Shown here: positions 6,150 to 11,488 of the stretch, piece after piece
How the letters are laid out: the number at the start of each line of letters is the position of its first letter
How positions within the stretch are numbered: position 1 is the first letter of the stretch
Assembly (NCBI GenBank): GCA_934358405.1
Contig: CAKRKL010000066.1
Span: forward strand, 1 to 11,488
Length of the DNA: 11,488 nt
Direction: 5' to 3'
Source of the DNA: an uncultured Blautia sp.
GTDB taxonomy: Bacteria; Bacillota; Clostridia; Lachnospirales; Lachnospiraceae
Position numbers and translations under genes: made by a program
Notes under the pieces: model-generated
The model's input: only the letters and a program-made list of their open reading frames with translations
Told to the model about the DNA's origin: nothing
Database searches by the model: none

Positions 6150-8017
6150 GAATTAACAGTAAAGAAGAATTGCTGAATAAGAAAGCCCAGATCGAACAGA
6201 AGCTCCAGGACTTTACATGCCGTGTTCTCGTCTGTTCCGGTACCGGATGTATGGCTTCCGGTGCACAGAAGATCTATGATGAAATGGTAAGACTTTGTGA
6301 GGGAATCGACGGTGTGCGCATTGAGATGCAGAAGGATATCCCTCATGTAGGCGTTATTAAAACCGGATGTCAGGGACTTTGCGAGTTAGGACCTCTTATG
6401 CGCATTGAGCCTTATGGATATCAGTATGTACATGTTCAGGAAGAAGACTGTCTGGAGATCGTAGAGCGTACTGTACGCCTCGGACAGCCTGTAGACCGTC
6501 TGTTTTACCGTCATGGCGATGAAGTCTGTCCTAAGCCTGAGGACATTCCGTTCCTGAACCGCCAGACCAGAATTGTTCTGGAGAACTGCGGTAAGATCGA
6601 CGCAGAATCCATTGATGAATATATTGCAGCAGGAGGCTTCGCTGCTCTTGCAAAAGCAGTTACAGAGATGACTCCCCAGGAGGTTATTGATGAGGTTACC
6701 AGATCCGGCCTTCGCGGACGTGGCGGCGCTGGTTTCCCGGCAGGCAAGAAATGGTCACAGGTAGCCAGACAGAAAGAGAAGACCCGCTATGTAGTATGTA
6801 ACGGTGACGAAGGTGATCCGGGAGCATTTATGGACGGCTCCGTTATGGAAGGTGATCCCTATAAGATGATCGAGGGTATGATCATTGCCGCCTACGCAGT
6901 TGGCGCTGAGAACGGATACATTTATGTGCGTGCAGAGTATCCCCTTTCTGTTGCCAGACTTCGCCTTGCCATTTCCCAGGCTGAGAAATACGGCCTTCTG
7001 GGTGACAATATCCTTGGCAGCGGCGTGAATTTCCACCTTCACATCAACCGCGGCGCAGGAGCTTTCGTATGCGGCGAGGGTTCTGCCCTGACTTCCTCCA
7101 TCGAAGGAAACAGAGGCATGCCTCGTGTGAAGCCCCCTCGTACTGTTGAGAAAGGCCTGTGGGGCAAGCCAACCGTCCTCAATAACGTAGAAACCTATGC
7201 CAACGTTCCCAAGATTATCGTTCAGGGCGCTGACTGGTTCCGCACTATTGGAACAGAGGGAAGCCCGGGAACCAAGACCTTCTCCCTTACCGGAGCTATT
7301 GAGAATACCGGTCTTATTGAAGTGCCTATGGGAACCACGCTTCGTGAGATCATTTACGAGATCGGCGGCGGCTTAAAGAGCGGTGCTGCATTTAAGGGCG
7401 TACAGATTGGTGGTCCTTCCGGCGGATGCCTGATCGAGGATCAGCTGGATGCGCCTCTTGATTTTGATTCTGTGAAGAAGCTGGATGCCATTATGGGCTC
7501 CGGCGGACTGGTTGTTATGGACGAGAATACCTGTATGGTAGAGGTTGCCCGTTTCTTCATGAGCTTTACCCAGCGGGAGAGCTGCGGCAAGTGCGTTCCG
7601 TGCCGTGAGGGCACCAAGCGAATGCTGGAAATTCTGGAGAAGATCGTAGAGGGCAGAGGTGAAATGTCCGATCTTGATGAGCTGGAAGAGCTTGCAACTA
7701 TGGTTCAGAGTATGGCTCTTTGCGGTCTTGGCAAGAGTGCACCCCTTCCGGTTCTCAGTACCATGAAGCGTTTCCGTGAGGAGTATGAGGAGCATATCCG
7801 TGACAAGAAGTGCCGTGCCAAGGTCTGCACTGCGCTCCGTCAGTTCCACATCAATCCGGAGTTCTGTATCGGCTGTGGAAAATGTGCCAAGAACTGTCCT
7901 GCCGGGGCAATTTCCGGCAAGATCAAATCACCTTATCATATTAATAATGATGTATGTATCAAATGCGGCAGCTGTAAGGACAACTGTAATTTTGATGCAA
8001 TCTATGTGGAAATGTAA
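6146..8017 (+). CDS. hydB: [FeFe]-hydrogenase subunit HydB, NuoF-like NADH-binding
   Basis: HydB is the flavin subunit that exchanges electrons with NAD(H) and is the probable site of electron bifurcation with ferredoxin. The 623 residues contain five parts in order. (1) An N-terminal thioredoxin-like [2Fe-2S] domain has Cys30, Cys35, Cys75 and Cys79. (2) The NADH/FMN core has GRGGAGFPAGKKW (191-203) and NGDEGDPGAF (219-228). (3) An SLBB domain covers about 389-430. (4) The NuoF [4Fe-4S] site is Cys480-x2-Cys483-x2-Cys486-x39-Cys526. (5) A C-terminal 2[4Fe-4S] ferredoxin domain has Cys574/577/580/584 and Cys604/607/610/614. The ferredoxin tail and the N-terminal domain distinguish HydB from plain NuoF. 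It overlaps hydC by four bases and is 14 bases from hydA. All cluster ligands are intact. Confidence 0.96.
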   Translation: MRINSKEELLNKKAQIEQKLQDFTCRVLVCSGTGCMASGAQKIYDEMVRLCEGIDGVRIEMQKDIPHVGVIKTGCQGLCELGPLMRIEPYGYQYVHVQEEDCLEIVERTVRLGQPVDRLFYRHGDEVCPKPEDIPFLNRQTRIVLENCGKIDAESIDEYIAAGGFAALAKAVTEMTPQEVIDEVTRSGLRGRGGAGFPAGKKWSQVARQKEKTRYVVCNGDEGDPGAFMDGSVMEGDPYKMIEGMIIAAYAVGAENGYIYVRAEYPLSVARLRLAISQAEKYGLLGDNILGSGVNFHLHINRGAGAFVCGEGSALTSSIEGNRGMPRVKPPRTVEKGLWGKPTVLNNVETYANVPKIIVQGADWFRTIGTEGSPGTKTFSLTGAIENTGLIEVPMGTTLREIIYEIGGGLKSGAAFKGVQIGGPSGGCLIEDQLDAPLDFDSVKKLDAIMGSGGLVVMDENTCMVEVARFFMSFTQRESCGKCVPCREGTKRMLEILEKIVEGRGEMSDLDELEELATMVQSMALCGLGKSAPLPVLSTMKRFREEYEEHIRDKKCRAKVCTALRQFHINPEFCIGCGKCAKNCPAGAISGKIKSPYHINNDVCIKCGSCKDNCNFDAIYVEM

Positions 8018-8031
8018 AGGGAGGACAGATT

Positions 8032-9720
8032 ATGGGTACAATGACAATTGACGGCAGAAAAGTCGAATTTACAGATGAAAAAAATGTCCTGACCGTTATT
8101 CGTAAGGCAGGAATCAATATTCCCACACTTTGTTATCACTCAGAGGTTTCCACCTTTGGAGCCTGCCGTCTGTGTACGGTAGAGGATGACCGTGGAAGAA
8201 CCTTTGCCTCCTGTTCTGAGGAACCAAGAGATGGCATGGTTATTTATACAAATTCAGGAAAGATTAAGAAATACAGGAAGCTGGTAGTGGAGCTGCTCCT
8301 TGCAGCACATTGCCGTGACTGTACCACCTGTATTAAGAGCGGGGAGTGCGTGCTCCAGGAGCTGGCTCACAGACTTGGGGTACATAATATCCGTTTCCAG
8401 AACACAAGAGAGCATTATGAGATTGATGACAGTTCACCTTCTCTGATCCGTGATCCCAATAAGTGTATCCTTTGCGGCGACTGTGTACGTGCCTGCGAGG
8501 AGCTTCAGGGAATCGGTGCCCTGAACTTTGCATACCGCGGAACAGAAGCTATTGTGATTCCGGCCTTCAATAAAAAGATAGCAGAGACACAGTGTGTGAA
8601 CTGCGGACAGTGCCGTGTATTCTGTCCTACAGGTGCTATTTCCATTAAGACACATATGGATGAAGTATGGGATGCCCTTGCAGATCCTGATGTACGGGTG
8701 GTTGCACAGATTGCTCCAGCAGTACGTGTTGCCGTGGGAGACCACTATGGACTGACCAAGGGACGCAGTGTAATGGGCAAGATTGTCAATGCACTTCACA
8801 GAATGGGCTTTGATGAAATCTATGACACCAGCTTTAGCGCGGATCTGACTATTATGGAAGAATCCGCAGAGTTCCTGAAACGAGTTGAGAATGGTGAGAA
8901 CCTTCCCCTTCTTACTTCCTGCTGTCCGGCATGGGTGAAATTTATTACTGATCAGTACAAGGATTATATTCCGAACCTGTCTACCTGCAGATCCCCGCAA
9001 GGAATGATGTCAGCAGTAATTAAGGAGTACTTCCGTGATCCTGAAAATGCCAAAGGCAAGAGAACGGTTATGGTATCTGTTATGCCATGTACTGCCAAGA
9101 AAGCAGAGGCAATTCGTCCGAACAGCTTTACAGACGGAGCGCAGGATACGGATATTGTTATCACGACTACAGAGCTGATTCGAATGATCGACAACTTTGG
9201 TCTGGATTTCGGACAGCTGGAGCCGGAAGCATGCGATATGCCTTTTGGATTTGGTTCCGGCGGCGGTGTGATCTTTGGTGTTACAGGTGGTGTTACAGAG
9301 GCGGTTCTTCGCCGCTTAAGCCCGGATCACACAAAGGAGACCATGCGCGAGATCGCAGAGTGCGGCGTGCGCGGCGATGAGGGAATCAAAGAATTTACTA
9401 TTCCTTACAAGGGAATGGATATTAATATTTGTGTAACTAGCGGACTTGCAAATGCCAGAACGGTTATGGAGCGTGTGAAGAACGGTGAAGCCAATTATCA
9501 TCTGATCGAGGTAATGGCATGCCGCCGTGGCTGTATTATGGGAGGCGGCCAGCCTGTACGTGCAGGTGACAGAACCAAGGCTGCAAGAGCAAGAGGCCTG
9601 TACAGCGCAGACAATACCATGCTGATCAAGAAGTCCGACGAGAACCCTATGGTTATGGAACTCTACCAGGGACTGCTCAAGGGCAAGGAGCATAAGCTGC
9701 TGCATAATGAGTTTTATTGA
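8032..9720 (+). CDS. hydA: [FeFe]-hydrogenase catalytic subunit HydA
   Basis: HydA makes or oxidises H2 at the H-cluster. The 562 residues hold a [2Fe-2S] domain (Cys34, 45, 48, 61), a His-ligated [4Fe-4S] site (His93, Cys97, Cys100, Cys106) and two further [4Fe-4S] clusters (Cys145/148/151/155 and Cys188/191/194/198). The H-cluster domain has all three motifs: TSCCPAW (295-301), MPCTAKKAE (351-359) and EVMACRRGCIMGGGQP (493-508). The proton-relay Cys297 and the ligands Cys298, Cys353, Cys497 and Cys501 are all present. The protein ends soon after the catalytic domain, so the extra C-terminal [2Fe-2S] domain of the longer Thermotoga-type HydA is absent. With HydB and HydC it forms a group A3-like, probably electron-bifurcating complex linking NADH and ferredoxin to H2. 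AAGGGAGG seven bases upstream supports the start. Maturases HydEFG are not in the window. Confidence 0.97.
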   Translation: MGTMTIDGRKVEFTDEKNVLTVIRKAGINIPTLCYHSEVSTFGACRLCTVEDDRGRTFASCSEEPRDGMVIYTNSGKIKKYRKLVVELLLAAHCRDCTTCIKSGECVLQELAHRLGVHNIRFQNTREHYEIDDSSPSLIRDPNKCILCGDCVRACEELQGIGALNFAYRGTEAIVIPAFNKKIAETQCVNCGQCRVFCPTGAISIKTHMDEVWDALADPDVRVVAQIAPAVRVAVGDHYGLTKGRSVMGKIVNALHRMGFDEIYDTSFSADLTIMEESAEFLKRVENGENLPLLTSCCPAWVKFITDQYKDYIPNLSTCRSPQGMMSAVIKEYFRDPENAKGKRTVMVSVMPCTAKKAEAIRPNSFTDGAQDTDIVITTTELIRMIDNFGLDFGQLEPEACDMPFGFGSGGGVIFGVTGGVTEAVLRRLSPDHTKETMREIAECGVRGDEGIKEFTIPYKGMDINICVTSGLANARTVMERVKNGEANYHLIEVMACRRGCIMGGGQPVRAGDRTKAARARGLYSADNTMLIKKSDENPMVMELYQGLLKGKEHKLLHNEFY

Positions 9721-9743
9721 GTAGAATAATAAAAAGCCCGACT

Positions 9744-9772
9744 GCATATTATTTAGAGGAAGAGTGTAGGAT
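9744..9772 (+). promoter_or_regulatory. Possible sigma-E sporulation promoter for spoIVA
   Basis: GCATATT (9744-9750) fits the -35 pattern of mother-cell sigma-E promoters. Fourteen bases later TGTAGGAT (9765-9772) matches the CATACANT-type -10 box at only some positions. The spacing and location fit, because spoIVA genes are sigma-E controlled in studied sporeformers, and the RNA would begin near 9779. The -10 match is weak, so this is a suggestion only. Confidence 0.3.
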
Positions 9773-9780
9773 TATGCGAA

Positions 9781-9802
9781 GCGGCGGCAGCTATGCCGCC
9801 GC
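9781..9802 (+). other. GC-rich perfect hairpin in the spoIVA leader
   Basis: GCGGCGGCA (9781-9789) and TGCCGCCGC (9794-9802) are perfectly complementary around a four-base loop, GCTA. No T run follows, so it is not a terminator by itself. If transcription starts near 9779 it would form a 5'-terminal stem-loop on spoIVA mRNA, a kind of structure that can slow mRNA decay in Firmicutes. It also forms the apex of the larger 9731-9836 hairpin. Confidence 0.7.
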
Positions 9803-9838
9803 AGAACCTTTGAATATCAGGCAGGAGGGCTTTTTTGT

Positions 9839-11308
9839 ATGGAGAATTTTCAGATTTACCGGGACATCCAGGCAAGGACCGGCGGTGATATATACATAGG
9901 CGTTGTAGGCCCTGTACGCACCGGGAAATCCACCTTTATCCGCAGGTTTATGGAGCTTGTGGCTTTGCCTGGAATGGATGAAAAAATGCAGAAGGAGGTT
10001 CGGGATCAGCTTCCTCTTTCCGGCTCCGGCAAAATGATCACAACTGTAGAACCTAAATTCATCCCAAGAGAGGCAGTGCCTGTAACTCTTGGGGAGGATC
10101 TGAAGGTACAGGTTCGCCTGATCGACTGCGTAGGCTTTCTGGTAAAAGACGCCGCAGGAAATATCGAAGACGGCAAAGAGCGCATGGTGAAAACGCCCTG
10201 GTTTACAAAAGCCATTCCATTTCATGAAGCCGCCAAAATGGGTACAGAAAAAGTAATCCAGGAGCATTCCACCATTGGCCTTGTGATCACCTCAGATGGC
10301 AGCTTTGGGGAAATTCCAAGGGAAAATTTTGTTCAGGCAGAGGAGCAGACAGTAGCAGAACTGAAAAAGCAGGGAAAACCTTTCCTTGTAGTGGTAAATT
10401 CTCAGTTCCCACACAAGGAGGAAACCAGACAGCTGGCAAAGGAGCTTCAGCAGAAATATCTGGTACCTGTAGTACCTGTAAACTGTGAACAGCTGAAAAA
10501 AGAGGATGTAGCCCAGATTCTGGAAAAAATCCTGTATGAGTTTCCGGTAACCCAGATTCAGTTTTTTGTGCCAAAATGGGTGGAAATGCTGCCAGCAGAC
10601 CACGAATTAAAAAGTCAGATCCTTTCCCAGATTAAGTCATGCATGAAGCGAATGCTCCACATTCGGAACATTACCAGAGAATCAGTAAAGCTGGAAGGCC
10701 CTTATGTCCAGGAAACCCTTTTGGATCATGTGAGCCTGTCAGACGGAACGGTACAGATCCGCATTCAGGTAAATGATAAGTACTATTACAAAATGCTAAG
10801 TGACATGAGCGGAATACCTATGGAAAGCGAATACCAGCTAATCCACACGATGAAAGAGCTTGCTGCTATGAAGGAAAAATATGTAAAAGTCCGTGATGCC
10901 CTGGATGCGGTGACAGGCAGCGGCTATGGCGTGGTAGTGCCTGAGCTTTCCCAGATTCAGCTGGAAGAACCGGTGGTAATCCGGCAGGGAAATAAATACG
11001 GCGTGAAGATTAAGTCAAAAAGTCCGTCCATTCACATGATAAAAGCCAATATTGAGACCGAAATCGCTCCTATTGTAGGTACAGAACAGCAGGCGAAGGA
11101 TCTGATTGCCTACATCGGGGAAAGCGCGTCAAGAGGGGAAAGCATCTGGGAGACTAATATTTTTGGAAAATCAATAGAACAGCTGGTGCAGGATGGTATC
11201 AAAAGCAAGCTGGCCTCTATCAGTGAGGAAAGCCAGGTGAAGCTTCAGGACACCATGCAGAAAATCGTCAACGACAGCAAAGGCGGGCTGGTGTGCATTA
11301 TTATATGA
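9839..11308 (+). CDS. spoIVA: Stage IV sporulation protein A
   Basis: SpoIVA is the mother-cell ATPase that polymerises on the outer forespore membrane and forms the base layer of the spore coat. The 489 residues compare with about 492 in Bacillus subtilis. The N-terminus RTGGDIYIGVVGPVRTGKST has the Walker A loop at 24-32. Paired threonines (68-69) and a Walker B strand ending at Asp96 (RLIDCVGF) follow. The conserved TPWFTKAIPFHEAA and IQEHSTIGLVIT stretches continue the ATPase domain. The region from about 240 to 400 is the more variable middle domain. The C-terminal domain includes PSIHMIKANIETE and the conserved end GGLVCIII, close to the membrane-anchoring tail of known SpoIVA. GGAGGG (9824-9829) is nine bases before the ATG, with the terminator T run between them. 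No metabolic link to hydA is expected. Confidence 0.97.
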   Translation: MENFQIYRDIQARTGGDIYIGVVGPVRTGKSTFIRRFMELVALPGMDEKMQKEVRDQLPLSGSGKMITTVEPKFIPREAVPVTLGEDLKVQVRLIDCVGFLVKDAAGNIEDGKERMVKTPWFTKAIPFHEAAKMGTEKVIQEHSTIGLVITSDGSFGEIPRENFVQAEEQTVAELKKQGKPFLVVVNSQFPHKEETRQLAKELQQKYLVPVVPVNCEQLKKEDVAQILEKILYEFPVTQIQFFVPKWVEMLPADHELKSQILSQIKSCMKRMLHIRNITRESVKLEGPYVQETLLDHVSLSDGTVQIRIQVNDKYYYKMLSDMSGIPMESEYQLIHTMKELAAMKEKYVKVRDALDAVTGSGYGVVVPELSQIQLEEPVVIRQGNKYGVKIKSKSPSIHMIKANIETEIAPIVGTEQQAKDLIAYIGESASRGESIWETNIFGKSIEQLVQDGIKSKLASISEESQVKLQDTMQKIVNDSKGGLVCIII

Positions 11309-11325
11309 CCAGAACCCGCGCAGCC

Positions 11326-11361
11326 AAAAGGCAGCGTGCTCTTTCGGGCAGCTGCCTTTTT
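11326..11361 (+). terminator. Terminator after spoIVA, possibly bidirectional
   Basis: AAAAGGCAGC (11326-11335) pairs perfectly with GCTGCCTTTT (11351-11360). The stem continues, after one bulged G, as TGCTC (11337-11341) with GGGCA (11346-11350) around a TTTC loop. A five-T run covers 11357-11361. On the minus strand the stem is followed by four T, so it could also end the convergent gene at 11390-11488. Confidence 0.9.
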
Positions 11362-11389
11362 GTGCGGATCGTTTACATGGAAAAAATAC

Positions 11390-11488
11390 CTACTCCCGTC
11401 CATGCTCTTTTTTCCAGCGGGCAAGAAACTCAAGCTGTTCCTGGTCGGAAAGCTGCTGGGAATACGGATCGTTTCCCGCAGCCAGACA
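11390..11488 (-). CDS. Unidentified protein, C-terminal 32 codons only
   Basis: Reading the minus strand from the window edge gives an open frame of 32 codons ending in TAG at 11390-11392. The peptide begins CLAAGNDPYSQQ and ends FLARWKKEHGRE. It is charged and helical in character, like a normal bacterial C-terminus, and the gene would converge on spoIVA with the shared terminator between them. The start lies outside the window. I do not recognise the family. The stretch is short enough that a chance open frame cannot be excluded, but the amino-acid makeup and the position of the terminator favour a real gene. Confidence 0.5.
   Translation of the reverse strand, partial: CLAAGNDPYSQQLSDQEQLEFLARWKKEHGRE

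Larger units (their letters stand above)
9731..9836 (+). terminator. Long hairpin ending in a T run between hydA and spoIVA
   Basis: AAAAAGCCC (9731-9739) pairs with GGGCTTTTT (9827-9835), and the run of six T covers 9831-9836. The helix can continue inward past a GA/GA internal loop: CTGC (9742-9745) with GCAG (9821-9824), ATATT (9746-9750) with AATAT (9813-9817), and AGAGG (9755-9759) with CCTTT (9807-9811). A very stable inner hairpin at 9781-9802 caps it. The 106-base span is long for a terminator. It begins 11 bases after the hydA stop codon. The 3' arm contains part of the spoIVA ribosome binding site, so the element can both end hydA transcripts and hide spoIVA translation in read-through RNA. 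Confidence 0.65.

Noticed and set aside
8434..9000. 188-residue minus-strand open frame inside hydA
   Set aside because: It is the antisense shadow of the cluster-binding and catalytic domains of HydA, with no recognisable protein features.
9717..9899. Small plus-strand frame across the hydA-spoIVA gap, including a possible leader peptide from the ATG at 9774
   Set aside because: It runs through the hairpin and into spoIVA in another frame, has no ribosome binding site, and its codons are explained by the inverted repeat.
1..11488. CRISPR array, insertion sequence, tRNA or rRNA, phage or defence genes
   Set aside because: No direct-repeat array, transposase, terminal inverted repeats, tRNA-like cloverleaf or rRNA segment was seen. 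The window is densely filled with housekeeping, energy and sporulation genes.

Overview
The window reads as a piece of chromosome from an anaerobic, spore-forming, acetogenic member of the Firmicutes (class Clostridia), most likely a Blautia-like Lachnospiraceae. The reasons are the folate genes of the Wood-Ljungdahl methyl branch, a complete trimeric [FeFe]-hydrogenase, a sporulation gene (spoIVA), strong AGGAGG-type ribosome binding sites and AT-rich sigma-A promoters. The genus is an inference from style and gene content and was not tested by a search.

Layout. (1) Bases 1-426 hold the 3' part of a DUF3786 gene, a family typical of organisms with the corrinoid/acetyl-CoA pathway. (2) After a roughly 200-base leader come fhs, fchA and folD (627-3843), closed by a strong terminator. 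Together they convert formate to methylene-tetrahydrofolate. (3) A clear promoter at 3938-3966 drives a MOSC-domain gene that overlaps moaA, the first enzyme of molybdenum cofactor synthesis. A 17-bp perfect terminator hairpin follows. (4) A second clear promoter at 5527-5555, with a redox-repressor-like palindrome over its -35 box, drives hydC, hydB and hydA, which encode a HydABC-type NAD- and ferredoxin-linked hydrogenase with all H-cluster ligands intact. (5) A long imperfect hairpin ending in a T run lies between hydA and spoIVA, and its 3' arm contains the ribosome binding site of spoIVA. (6) spoIVA ends at 11308 and is followed by a terminator and the last 32 codons of an unidentified gene on the minus strand.

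How the genes fit together. HydABC exchanges electrons between H2, NAD(H) and ferredoxin. The folate genes use ATP and reduced nicotinamide cofactor to carry a formate-derived carbon toward a methyl group. The MOSC/MoaA pair would supply pterin cofactor, possibly for a molybdenum- or tungsten-dependent formate dehydrogenase that is not in this window. spoIVA belongs to spore coat assembly and looks unrelated to its neighbours.

I did not find a clearly new multi-gene system. The two most notable signals are a FolD that has lost the cyclohydrolase active-site Lys and Gln while sitting next to a separate cyclohydrolase gene, and the overlapping terminator, ribosome binding site and possible sporulation promoter between hydA and spoIVA.
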